DNA of 13,643 bases from Mariprofundus sp. (GCA_021772845.1 JAJFLF010000060.1:1-13643); one strand, 5' to 3'; shown: positions 1 through 6,236, counted from the stretch's first letter. Notes: generated by a model from the letters alone, not told the origin. Program-made: numbers and translations.

Positions 1-570
1 GCCAGCCGCCTCGGTTACCGAATGACAAAACGTTTCGTGCGTAATCATTTCGGTAAACTTTTCGATACGCCGATGGCTGTGTTTGATAAAGCCATGTTAA
101 AACCGGAATCTCAGGACATGGATGCCTTTGTTGATGGCATACACAACATCTGTGAGGCCCACCAGCGCGTTGCCCTTAACTACTTCACAGATGACTCCAT
201 CCATGATGCCTGCCCTCCTCTCAAAGCACTGCTTCATATCATGGCATACGGCGAATACGAAGGCAGAGCAGTGGATGATGCATCAATCAGGGAGATGTTC
301 AGCCGCGAGCACCTCTTGCAGAGCGACTGGTACAAAGAGCGCCTTCTCATCAAACAGGCACGGGATACCCAGCTCTGGCTTCAACACCGGGATTACATCA
401 ACAAGCAATTGCTGGATCTTGATATTGACGAATCAGACAGACAGATTTATCTGGAAGAGCGCACACACAAAGCCGACCAGATGATTGATCGCGTAACAAG
501 TCAGGCTTATCTGGAACACCTGCACGGAACCCTGGGAGCGGACTGGATTCATCATGAGAGCAATGACTGA
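1..570 (+). CDS. C-terminal part of a large cytosolic protein, family not named
   Basis: The reading frame is open from base 1 (Ala-Ser-Arg-Leu-Gly-Tyr-Arg) and ends at TGA 568-570, giving about 189 residues. The gene therefore starts upstream of the window, and the ATG at 22 is only an internal Met. The segment is hydrophilic and mostly helical, rich in Asp, Glu, His and Arg, with no signal peptide or membrane segment. It contains a conserved-looking stretch (DACPPLKALLHIM). The style is that of the C-terminal domain of a long conserved proteobacterial enzyme or housekeeping protein, but I cannot name the family with confidence. Base composition and codon use look like ordinary chromosome, more GC-rich than the island to the right. 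It is taken as the conserved left flank. Confidence 0.75.
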   Translation, partial: ASRLGYRMTKRFVRNHFGKLFDTPMAVFDKAMLKPESQDMDAFVDGIHNICEAHQRVALNYFTDDSIHDACPPLKALLHIMAYGEYEGRAVDDASIREMFSREHLLQSDWYKERLLIKQARDTQLWLQHRDYINKQLLDLDIDESDRQIYLEERTHKADQMIDRVTSQAYLEHLHGTLGADWIHHESND

Positions 571-583
571 TGCACTAAAAGGT

Positions 584-636
584 GAAGTAATGTGCGAAAG
601 GTGTGTTTCCAGTTAAACCACCTTCTCGTGCACTTC
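584..636. repeat. long imperfect hairpin 3' of the first gene
   Basis: The two halves of this 53-base stretch are almost reverse complements. The innermost stem is AAGGTG(T)GTTT, loop CCAGTT, then AAACCACCTT. Outside it GTGC pairs with GCAC and GAAG with CTTC, with small bulges. It starts 14 bases after the stop codon of the upstream gene. No T-run follows on the plus strand, so it is not a classical intrinsic terminator. It could be a 3'-end stabilising or processing hairpin, or a REP-like element. Confidence 0.5.
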
Positions 637-660
637 AGAAGAGGCCTATAGATTGAATTT

Positions 661-703
661 AAAAAACTTACTACTTTGATGTAGAAAGAACATCAAAGGT
701 AGT
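661..703 (-). terminator. intrinsic terminator of the STAS-like gene
   Basis: Read on the minus strand, ACTACCTTTGATGT, a 7-base loop and ACATCAAAGTAGT form a 13-bp stem with one bulged base. After two or three bases it is followed by six T residues. It lies about 10 bases beyond the stop codon of the minus-strand gene ending at 714. Confidence 0.8.
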
Positions 704-713
704 TCAAACTCGG

Positions 714-1082
714 CTATTGAGCTTCGTAGAGCCATTTCTTAGCGGCACTCACCCCCCTAAACACACTGACATCGCCATTCTTATGGCTGATATATGCCTG
801 AAATACTTTTGAACGACCAAAAATAAGTGGATCAGGAGCAACAATAGCCCGCCTGGAATCACTAGCCCAGGGACTACTCTCAACCAGACCAATCACATTC
901 GCTACCTTGTGATCCACACTCACTTCACTGATGCAGTCCATTAACTCAAACATATCAGAAGTAAAATCAGGATCATTTCTCAACTCATTCTGGTGAGTCA
1001 TAATCTCAGCATTGCTCACATGCCCTGTGAACGTTGAAAAAACTGTTTTTTTATCTATATCAATAACGTATGAAACAGGCAT
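714..1082 (-). CDS. small STAS/SpoIIAA-like protein
   Basis: The product is 122 residues when started at the ATG at 1082, which has GGAGA seven bases upstream. An ATG 33 bases further up has no ribosome binding site. The N-terminus alternates hydrophobic and polar residues (MPVSYVIDIDKKTVFSTFTG). A helical middle and a central stretch FELMDCISEV follow, resembling the core beta strand of small STAS or SpoIIAA/CRAL-TRIO-like folds. The C-terminus reads VFRGVSAAKKWL, as in proteins of this class, where a final helix closes the fold. There is no signal peptide. The class is inferred from fold pattern only, and partners and function are unknown. It stands alone, with its own terminator to the left. 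Confidence 0.65.
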   Translation of the reverse strand: MPVSYVIDIDKKTVFSTFTGHVSNAEIMTHQNELRNDPDFTSDMFELMDCISEVSVDHKVANVIGLVESSPWASDSRRAIVAPDPLIFGRSKVFQAYISHKNGDVSVFRGVSAAKKWLYEAQ

Positions 1083-1182
1083 TACTCTCTCCAGAAAAAG
1101 GTATTCATCATTCAAATTGCGTATAATACCGTTTACAGGAAAACAAAAAAGGGATCATATCAACACTGACTTTCTCTGACAC

Positions 1183-1205
1183 TTATAATTGATCAGAAAT
1201 TATAA
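1183..1205. repeat. AT-rich perfect inverted repeat
   Basis: TTATAATT and AATTATAA are perfect reverse complements separated by GATCAGA. The site lies in the gap between the STAS-like gene and the 42-codon ORF. A perfect 10-bp palindrome CTCTTAAGAG follows at 1219-1228. The symmetry could mark a repressor site, but the AT-rich background makes chance occurrence possible. Confidence 0.3.
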
Positions 1206-1291
1206 CTTTTGCAGATGACTCTTAAGAGAGTGATTAAATGATTATTTATTCTAGCTAACAATAAATTCCACTAGTTCTTAGCTATAAAAAA

Positions 1292-1420
1292 CTATTCCCA
1301 GGGATTATAATCAAACGATAATTTTCTCTTTTTATAATTGAAATAGGCACGAAAAACAGAAGCAACTCCTGCCACAAATACGAGAACCAACAATAGAATA
1401 TATATTTCTTCCTTACCCAT
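1292..1420 (-). CDS. putative 42-residue single-pass membrane protein
   Basis: The minus-strand frame opens with ATG at 1420 and ends with TAG at 1292-1294. It begins MGKEEIYILLLVLVFVAGVA. A charged start is followed by a hydrophobic run of about 15-18 residues (6-23), then a positive segment (YKKRK) and a polar tail ending NPWE. This is a convincing single membrane helix with a cytoplasmic basic flank. No good Shine-Dalgarno sequence precedes the ATG, and the ORF lies just downstream of a terminator on the same strand. Its expression is therefore uncertain. No family is recognised. Confidence 0.45.
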   Translation of the reverse strand: MGKEEIYILLLVLVFVAGVASVFRAYFNYKKRKLSFDYNPWE

Positions 1421-1433
1421 TATTCTACTATAG

Positions 1434-1459
1434 CACAAAAAACCACCCATAAGGGTGGC
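1434..1459 (-). terminator. intrinsic terminator between the two micro-ORFs
   Basis: On the minus strand CCACCC, loop TTAT, GGGTGG is followed by a run of T residues. The stem flanks also pair weakly. It lies 25 bases after the stop codon of the 38-codon ORF and is well placed to end that transcript. Confidence 0.8.
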
Positions 1460-1483
1460 TATTTGAAATAAATATTATCGTGC

Positions 1484-1600
1484 TTATAAAATGGACGTTG
1501 TAAAACCCATCACACCAACGATGACTGTCATGATCACGATAGTCTCTATATCGCTCTGTAGATCATGCCCTTCTTCAAACTCTTTAATTTTCTCAATCAT
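1484..1600 (-). CDS. putative 38-residue membrane micro-protein
   Basis: The minus-strand frame opens with ATG at 1600 behind a strong AAGGAG (spacing about 8 bases) and ends with TAA. The N-terminal 19 residues are polar and acidic (MIEKIKEFEEGHDLQSDIE). Residues 20-38 (TIVIMTVIVGVMGFTTSIL) are a clean transmembrane helix reaching almost to the C-terminus. The good ribosome binding site, the helix and an intrinsic terminator 25 bases downstream together make a complete one-gene transcription unit, so I believe it is real despite its size. A CRP-like site lies about 60 bases upstream. Small tail-anchored-like proteins of this sort often bind and modulate a membrane complex, but nothing here shows which one. 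Confidence 0.65.
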   Translation of the reverse strand: MIEKIKEFEEGHDLQSDIETIVIMTVIVGVMGFTTSIL

Positions 1601-1658
1601 ATCTATTCTCCTTACTAATCCCTTAAGACCAATGCTGCTGTGAGGGAGATCAGTCTAA

Positions 1659-1674
1659 TGTGACATGCATCACC
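1659..1674. promoter_or_regulatory. CRP-like operator upstream of the 38-residue ORF
   Basis: TGTGACATGCATCACC matches the CRP consensus (TGTGA, six bases, TCACA) at nine of ten defined positions. Its inner bases are also symmetrical. The centre is about 66 bases upstream of the ATG at 1600, a position that would suit an activating site. No convincing -10/-35 pair was assigned. Confidence 0.4.
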
Positions 1675-1772
1675 CAGAGCTAAATACGCTTATCGAGAGA
1701 ATGGGATGAGACTAAAATAGGACGGTTAGGGAGATTAACACTGCTGTTCTGCGTATACCCTAAACATAAGAG

Positions 1773-1803
1773 CAAAAAAAAGAGCCTCCCGAAGGAAGCT
1801 CTT
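1773..1803 (-). terminator. intrinsic terminator of the tRNA-Lys transcript
   Basis: On the minus strand GAGCTTCC, loop TTCG, GGAGGCTC form an 8-bp stem with one G-T pair and a stable UUCG tetraloop. Eight T residues follow. It lies 9 bases 3' of the CCA end of the tRNA fragment, so it is the original chromosomal terminator of the tRNA gene. This supports the view that everything left of it is chromosome. Confidence 0.85.
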
Positions 1804-1812
1804 AGAATTAAA

Positions 1813-1858
1813 TGGTGGGCCGTTGGGGATCCGAACCCCAGACCCGCTGATTAAGAGT
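1813..1858 (-). pseudogene. 3' half of tRNA-Lys(CUU), attachment-site remnant
   Basis: Read on the minus strand, this is anticodon loop CTCTTAA (anticodon CTT), the 3' anticodon stem TCAGC, the variable loop, and a T-arm. The T-arm is TGGGG, loop TTCGGAT, CCCCA, followed by the acceptor strand ACGGCCC and ACCA. The expected 5' anticodon stem (GCTGA) and everything before it are missing. Beyond 1858 the sequence is unrelated. A tRNA cut at the anticodon loop beside an integrase gene is the standard mark left by a tyrosine integrase at one end of a tRNA-targeted island. The intact tRNA would carry the other att copy and is not in this window. Confidence 0.88.
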
Positions 1859-1994
1859 TAGATGTCATCAACAAAAAGATTGTCCCACACAATCTCACAA
1901 CGCCCAATAATAAGCATATTAATTAAACACTTATAGTACACGTACATTATAATCGTCTCTTGTTGTCCCAGATAACCTCGTGAAATCCAACAAA

Positions 1995-2037
1995 AACTTG
2001 CATACATAATGCATACAAATAGACTTACATGCAAGTT
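1995..2037. promoter_or_regulatory. inverted and direct repeats in the integrase promoter region
   Basis: AACTTGCAT (1995-2003) and ATGCAAGTT (2029-2037) are perfect 9-bp reverse complements 25 bases apart. TGCATACA is also directly repeated at 1999-2006 and 2010-2017. A -10-like CATAAT lies between them (2005-2010). The cluster ends just before the ribosome binding site of the integrase gene and about 140 bases from the tRNA scar. It is a good candidate for a repressor site or for integrase/excisionase arm-type binding sites. Confidence 0.45.
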
Positions 2038-2050
2038 CAGGAGAAGCACT

Positions 2051-3304
2051 ATGGCAAAGTTCACAGACACATGGGTAAAAAACCTCAAGCCCTCAAAAAA
2101 GCGGGTTGAATACAGATCCGATGGCAATACAGGCTTTACGCTGGTGACTCGCGGGCCAACGAAAACTTGGCATTATATCTTCACAGTTCTGAAGAAGAAG
2201 CATATAATGACTTTGGGAACTTACCCATCTATGAGCCTTGCCGATGCAAAATCAGCCTACGCTGAGGCTGCTTCTCTAAAAAAATCAGGCATTAATCCAG
2301 CTGAAAAAGCCCAATCTGAAAAATTAACGCGTCGCCAAGCAACTCTCACATCTAGAGAAGAGGTGACAACTTCTGAGCTCGTTGATGAATATCTAGAAAA
2401 TTATGCAAAAAAGAAAAAACGATCCTGGAAAGAAGATGAACGAGTACTGCGAAGACACATCGAACCAGCCATTGGAAAACTTAAGATCAAAACAGTTACT
2501 CGTCGCCACATCAAACCCATCATCAAAGCACTACAAAATGCAGAGAAAGACTCTATGGCTCGGATTGTTCTGGCCATAACCAGAAAGATGTTTGCGTATG
2601 CTATTGAGGAAGATATTGATGACATTGAAATTAACCCATGCATGAACATCAAAGTGGAAGCATCCAAAAGCAGAGAGCGATCTCTATCTGCCACTGAGAT
2701 CAAAATGCTTTGGTATGGATTGGACAAGGTGAAGATCTGCGATTCTATCAAGCGACTTATTAGACTGAATTTCCTCACTGCCAGCAGGCATGGAGAACTA
2801 AGAGGACTGAGATGGAATGAAATACACGGTGATTATGCAACCATTCCAGCTGAACGCATGAAAGGGATGAATGGAAAGGTTAAGCCTCACAATATACCAC
2901 TCACAAAATTGGCTTTAGAAATTATTGGGAAACCCAATGGCTGCGAGTACGTATTTCCATCTCCAAAAAAAACTGGCAAACCACTTGGTAAAGAATCGAC
3001 CGGGCACGCACTAAAACGTATCTTGCCAATAATAAAGTCGGAGGAGTTTCCAAATGTTATATTGAGCAATATCCGCCTTCACGATATTCGATCAACAGTA
3101 AATGATTGGATGGCTCAAATTGGCATCAGAATGTACGATAGAGACAGAGTACTTGCTCATATCGACGGCTCGGTCAATGCAAAAAACTACACAGTGTATG
3201 AGTTTGACAAAGAAAAGAGAGCAGCTCTTGAGAAATGGGAAAGGAAGCTCAAGGAAATACTTGGAATGGAATCAGCATCCAATATTATAACACTGGCCAG
3301 ATAG
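2051..3304 (+). CDS. int: P4-type tyrosine integrase
   Basis: Site-specific recombinase of 417 residues that would insert and excise the island at tRNA-Lys. The ATG at 2051 is preceded by AGGAGA at 2039-2044, and an ATG 42 bases upstream has no such site. Residues 1-90 form the N-terminal arm-binding domain of P4-like integrases, with the TLGTYPSMSLADAK signature at 54-67. A core-binding domain (about 107-205) and the catalytic domain (about 208-400) follow. The catalytic residues are visible: R246 in TASRHGELRGL, H344 and R347 in LHDIRST, H370 in LAHIDG, and Y380 in AKNY, the DNA-attacking tyrosine. The length is normal for the family and the gene appears intact. It sits next to the 3' tRNA fragment and reads into the island. 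Confidence 0.95.
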   Translation: MAKFTDTWVKNLKPSKKRVEYRSDGNTGFTLVTRGPTKTWHYIFTVLKKKHIMTLGTYPSMSLADAKSAYAEAASLKKSGINPAEKAQSEKLTRRQATLTSREEVTTSELVDEYLENYAKKKKRSWKEDERVLRRHIEPAIGKLKIKTVTRRHIKPIIKALQNAEKDSMARIVLAITRKMFAYAIEEDIDDIEINPCMNIKVEASKSRERSLSATEIKMLWYGLDKVKICDSIKRLIRLNFLTASRHGELRGLRWNEIHGDYATIPAERMKGMNGKVKPHNIPLTKLALEIIGKPNGCEYVFPSPKKTGKPLGKESTGHALKRILPIIKSEEFPNVILSNIRLHDIRSTVNDWMAQIGIRMYDRDRVLAHIDGSVNAKNYTVYEFDKEKRAALEKWERKLKEILGMESASNIITLAR

Positions 3305-3433
3305 ACTTTGCTCGCAGATTGCGCTCTAGCCCCCCTCCACTGCAATACCTGAATGATGCAGATCGCCCAGATCCGTATGAAAACGTGATCCATGCTAGGA
3401 TATAAATATCTCGGGATAGGAGAAAGAAGATAA

Positions 3434-3847
3434 ATGGCACTATTTAAAAACAAGAATTCTGATGAATTCAAAAAACTTTTGAAACGTTACGAGGACAGGA
3501 GATTATCTGATTTGGTTCAGCCAAAAGACATGAAGTCATTTCAATCTATCTATTACTTTGCATGTAAAGAGGAGGCTAAAAACTACAAACTTAGTATGCT
3601 CTCCGTCCCCAGCGTGTCGGCTTGCAATAAAGTTTTTCAGTTATTGAAAGATGAAGATGGAATATTCGTAATATATGAAGCAATCCCAACATTGGTTGGG
3701 AATGTTGATTATAATTTCAACTGCAGTTTAGAAACTTCTGATTATGAAATAGCAGATGAATTTATTAATGACGAGCTCAGACCTTTCCAGTCTGATCCTG
3801 AACTAACAAACCTTGTCGATCTGTTTTTCACGGCTTACAACGATTAA
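3434..3847 (+). CDS. unknown 137-residue acidic protein
   Basis: The ATG at 3434 follows AGGAGA with a 10-base gap, 129 bases after the integrase stop. The N-terminus is basic and helical (MALFKNKNSDEFKKLLKRYE). The rest is acidic with a predicted mixed alpha/beta pattern and a very acidic C-terminal half ending DLFFTAYND. There are no membrane segments, signal peptide or recognisable motifs; three Cys residues are scattered. I do not recognise the family. Its position right behind the integrase is a usual place for a small regulator, superinfection or defence gene in islands, but nothing in the sequence shows such a role. Confidence 0.7.
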   Translation: MALFKNKNSDEFKKLLKRYEDRRLSDLVQPKDMKSFQSIYYFACKEEAKNYKLSMLSVPSVSACNKVFQLLKDEDGIFVIYEAIPTLVGNVDYNFNCSLETSDYEIADEFINDELRPFQSDPELTNLVDLFFTAYND

Positions 3848-3888
3848 TAAACCCCAACACACAACCACTTAACGAAAACGCCCTCAGG

Positions 3889-4081
3889 AGAGCCTTGGCT
3901 AAGAAGTCGCGCATTACGCGACTGCCAGGCCGAGTTCATCGACCAACTTCCTGATGTCCTCTACGCGCCAGCATGTGGTGCGAGCGCTTAGCTTAATTCC
4001 CTTTGGGAAGCGTCCCTCTTTTACTCCGTGCCACCAAGTGGACTTGCCTACTGGAATAACCTCTAGCACCTGCTTTAGTCG
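3889..4081. repeat. alpA direct repeat, copy 1
   Basis: These 193 bases match 6351-6543 without gaps and are roughly four-fifths identical by eye. They cover most of the first AlpA gene and about 25 bases 3' of its stop codon, including the shared AGAGCCTTGGCTAAG. Confidence 0.85.
3906..3924. repeat. hairpin overlapping the AlpA-1 stop codon
   Basis: AGTCGCG, loop CATTA, CGCGACT is a perfect 7-bp stem that includes the last codons and the stop of the minus-strand AlpA gene. No strong T-run follows. The second AlpA copy keeps only a mismatched version. It may protect the mRNA 3' end or act as a weak terminator. Confidence 0.45.
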
Positions 4082-4114
4082 GACGAATCCGAATTTTGGA
4101 AAATGATTGTTCAT
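3914..4114 (-). CDS. AlpA-family transcriptional regulator, copy 1
   Basis: A 66-residue DNA-binding protein. The ATG at 4114 has AGGGG eight bases upstream, and a longer version starting at 4144 lacks a ribosome binding site. Residues 10-42 form the winged helix-turn-helix of the AlpA/excisionase type, with the hallmark GKSTWWHGVKEGRFP, in which the recognition helix is followed by a wing. The C-terminus TTCWRVEDIRKLVDEL is the typical closing helix. AlpA-type proteins usually activate or direct excision of P4-like elements or switch on cargo genes. A 9-bp inverted repeat covers its upstream region, shared with the divergent HUH pseudogene. It is a paralogue of the regulator at 6361-6588. 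Confidence 0.88.
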   Translation of the reverse strand: MNNHFPKFGFVRLKQVLEVIPVGKSTWWHGVKEGRFPKGIKLSARTTCWRVEDIRKLVDELGLAVA

Positions 4115-4123
4115 GTTTGTGCC

Positions 4124-4151
4124 CCTGTGGTTCGATATTTTCAACCACAGG
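4124..4151. promoter_or_regulatory. perfect 9-bp inverted repeat between alpA-1 and the HUH pseudogene
   Basis: CCTGTGGTT (4124-4132), a 10-base spacer CGATATTTTC, and AACCACAGG (4143-4151). The left arm overlaps the region of the alpA-1 ribosome binding site and the right arm runs into the divergent reading frame. It is placed as an operator for a dimeric regulator controlling one or both directions, or as a translation-blocking hairpin for alpA-1. It is not conserved upstream of the second alpA gene. Confidence 0.5.
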
Positions 4152-4599
4152 TATCATTTGGAACCGAAAGGGAAAGGTAGGCGATCAAAGGCCACTGATC
4201 TTCGGCTAATCATGTCATTTCAGGGAACGGTCCCGAAAAATGCTCACAAGATTGCAATTGAATATTTGAAAGAGAACTTTCCGAGTATGTGCGCCACTTA
4301 TGCGATCCATACCAAGCCTGTGACGAAGAACAAAGCAGGCTGGCTGGCATGTTCACTATGTAACCTGCCCAAGAAAACAGGATGGAAAGATGCTCCGGCT
4401 TCGCAAACAAGAGTTGAAAGCACTAAAGGCATCTTATCACGACCTAGCAATTCGTCACAAACTGAAAACAGGCTGGGAACTTGATCAGGAAAATGCGGCA
4501 CCGGCGCTCGCTTCGCTCGCGCCTGACTCTCAGAAACAAGACAAACAAAAAAGCCGCCCCGGAGGGCGGCTCTTAAGGTTCCAATTACTTACCGGCTAA
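4147..4599 (+). pseudogene. frameshifted HUH relaxase-like gene, paralogue of 12524-13129
   Basis: Two frames together reconstruct a protein like that at 12524-13129. The first frame gives RRSKATDLRLIMSFQG and LKENFPSMCATYAIHTKP, matching RRARRGDLRVMTSFKG and ISENFPGLLSAFSVHVKP. It then reads GWLACS and goes out of register. A GGCT unit is repeated at 4338-4347 (GGCTGGCTGG). Removing one copy restores GWHVHYVTCPRKQDGK, continuing into LRLRKQELKALKASYHDL, which aligns with GWHAHILLNPR and LDLRKADIKKLNSSYDRL. The break therefore falls directly before the HUH metal-binding motif and separates it from the rest. The 5' end is unclear: an ATG exists at 4107 but has no good ribosome binding site. 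The residual frame runs through the terminator at 4546-4571 and ends at 4599, overlapping the convergent gene. This is a decayed second copy of the module. Confidence 0.82.
4546..4571 (-). terminator. strong intrinsic terminator of the secreted-protein gene
   Basis: On the minus strand AGCCGCCC, loop TCCG, GGGCGGCT is an 8-bp GC-rich stem followed by a T-rich tract of six T. It lies 14 bases beyond the stop codon of the gene at 4585-5538. Confidence 0.9.
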
Positions 4600-5538
4600 G
4601 TTCGCTTCGTAATAGTCGTAATACCGTGCTTTGAAGGCGGACGGATTACGCTTCAGAAGTAAATACTTAGAGAAATAATCAAGATAAACATTAACTGAAT
4701 AGTTCCATCTCTTCTTACTTTCTAAAGTGCTACTCCTCGGGGCCTTAAAAGGTAAAACTTTTACGATGCCAGTCGCACGGTCAAGATGGCCATGGTGACG
4801 GGTGGCTGTAATCTTACGGGCGAGGTGTCCAGGACCAACTGCATCCTTTGGCTCTGTGTAATCAACGAAAGCGGCCATAACCCAAACTTCCGTCGGACGT
4901 GACTCATCTGGCTGGGCACGCTTGAAAACAAGCTCGTATTTGCCAGGAACAGGTGGCGTTTTATAATCCGGATAAACACCTTCGAAAACAACTTCGTACT
5001 TACCGAGCTGATCTTCATCCGCATCGCTACCACGGCTAGTCATTTTCGCATCAACGTAGTAATCAGCGGCCAACTGAGCAAGTTTATGATTAACCGTTGG
5101 GACGTCATCTTCTAACATACCTTCTGCAAGTTTAGGGAATTCTAAACACTTACCGTAAAGAAACTCTCTAGCGCTCTGCCCCAGCATTCCACCATGAAAA
5201 CTATTGCCTTTACTTGCAAATGCTTTACAAAAAGCTTCCAAGTGGCGATCAACGCCGGGAGCGACAGGCATCCAAATACGTACCTGGTCTGTTTTCCAAG
5301 AGTCTGAAGACTGTTTCAACTGTTCGTAAGTACCGACAATACCCGAAGAACGCCACCTTACAGAATCTTTAAATTCTTTAAACTCCTTTTTACTGAGGGA
5401 ATCAAACCATTTTTGATCAGTAGACCAACCGTGATCAGGCCACGGATCAGGTTTAGGCGTCCAGGCAGACGCTGTCGAGACCGCCGTAAAGAAGGACAAA
5501 GTAAAAAGTAAAGTGATAGTTGTTAGTAATTTATGCAT
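4585..5538 (-). CDS. secreted 317-residue protein of unknown function
   Basis: The N-terminus is a textbook Sec signal peptide: MHK, a hydrophobic core at 4-20, then ending STASA before W26. The predicted mature protein is 292 residues and periplasmic or extracellular. It is rich in Trp and Tyr, with two Cys (104 and 131) that could form a disulfide. A pair of similar short segments GKYEVVFEG and GKYELVFKR (about 180-210) suggests a small internal beta repeat. The C-terminal 60 residues are basic and aromatic. No known family or catalytic motif was recognised. The gene has its own terminator and a modest GGGAT ribosome binding site, so it is a single-gene cargo unit facing the pseudogene. Confidence 0.8.
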   Translation of the reverse strand: MHKLLTTITLLFTLSFFTAVSTASAWTPKPDPWPDHGWSTDQKWFDSLSKKEFKEFKDSVRWRSSGIVGTYEQLKQSSDSWKTDQVRIWMPVAPGVDRHLEAFCKAFASKGNSFHGGMLGQSAREFLYGKCLEFPKLAEGMLEDDVPTVNHKLAQLAADYYVDAKMTSRGSDADEDQLGKYEVVFEGVYPDYKTPPVPGKYELVFKRAQPDESRPTEVWVMAAFVDYTEPKDAVGPGHLARKITATRHHGHLDRATGIVKVLPFKAPRSSTLESKKRWNYSVNVYLDYFSKYLLLKRNPSAFKARYYDYYEANLAGK

Positions 5539-5801
5539 AATTTATAATCCCGTAAAGTTGTAAGTTTTGAAGCGCCATTCAAAATACCCATGAGCCTTAT
5601 ATCATCATTTAATAGAAATCGGACAAAAAATACCCCTCTAACAAAGGAGCACTCAAAACAGCGCAAACTTAGCCTCTACTCCTAGAAAAAAACAGAAGAA
5701 ATTTTCATCTTACATTTTCAAGATCATTGTCTACAATAAGTCATTGCTGTCCGGTTTAAAAAGCAGCAGTAATCTGCAGATTTCAATTGCAATGGTTCTT
5801 G
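5539..5801. other. intergenic region, nothing assigned
   Basis: An AT-rich gap between two minus-strand genes. It should hold the promoter of the secreted-protein gene, but no convincing promoter pair, terminator or repeat was identified. No small ORF with a good ribosome binding site was noticed. Confidence 0.5.
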
Positions 5802-6236
5802 CTAACCCTGTATCGCTTTAGATCGAAAGAACCACTTTGCAGCTTTTTTAAAGTTTTTCTTAACGCCATCGCCATTGTAATACATTCCACCTAAATGCTC
5901 ACATGCTGAAGGGACATTATGGCTGGCAGCCTCCATAAAGTATTTCCGCGCCGTATCAAAGCATTGAGCAACACCATCGCCCTTTACATACAGCATTCCC
6001 AGTTCATCTTTAGCATTCACGCAGCCAAGAGCCTCAGCGCTTTCAAAATATTTCTTAGCCTCTTTATAGCTCTGCTTAACCTCATCACCATCCCTGAAAC
6101 GTAATCCCATTAAAAAGTGTGATACAGGGTCATTGTTAGCGACTCCTTCTGTAGTATGTTCAAGAGGGATATCTCCCCAAGTCATTGTCGGGCTGTCCTC
6201 ACTCGTTAAGTCTGTGCATTGTTGTTTATTTAGCAT
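5802..6236 (-). CDS. Sel1-repeat protein
   Basis: A 144-residue protein started at the ATG at 6236, which follows AGGAGA; an upstream start at 6284 lacks one. Residues 1-35 are polar. Three Sel1-type (TPR-like) repeats follow at about 36-72, 73-108 and 109-144. They show the marks of the family: LGMLYVKGDGV, LGGMYYNGDGVKKNF and AAKWFFRSKAIQG. Sel1 repeats form a curved helical scaffold for protein binding. There is no signal peptide from this start, so it is probably cytoplasmic. Such proteins are frequent in mobile elements and in host-interaction loci. It lies upstream of and on the same strand as the secreted-protein gene, but the 263-base gap argues against a tight operon. Confidence 0.85.
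   Translation of the reverse strand: MLNKQQCTDLTSEDSPTMTWGDIPLEHTTEGVANNDPVSHFLMGLRFRDGDEVKQSYKEAKKYFESAEALGCVNAKDELGMLYVKGDGVAQCFDTARKYFMEAASHNVPSACEHLGGMYYNGDGVKKNFKKAAKWFFRSKAIQG

Noticed and set aside
1858..2127. Minus-strand 89-codon frame starting inside the integrase gene
   Set aside because: It is antisense to the integrase start and its promoter region, has no ribosome binding site and ends in the tRNA remnant.
4107..4484. A 125-residue independent protein
   Set aside because: Only the first part has homology (to the HUH gene at 12524); after 4347 the sequence is out of frame. It is better described as part of a pseudogene.
4502..4522. GGCGC/GCGCC symmetric stretch with repeated CGCTCGC
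   Set aside because: Short and low complexity, inside the remnant reading frame; no second copy was noticed.
4390..4599. A separate 69-residue plus-strand gene
   Set aside because: It is the continuation of the HUH pseudogene after the GGCT duplication, with no start signals of its own, and its tail runs through a terminator and into a convergent gene.
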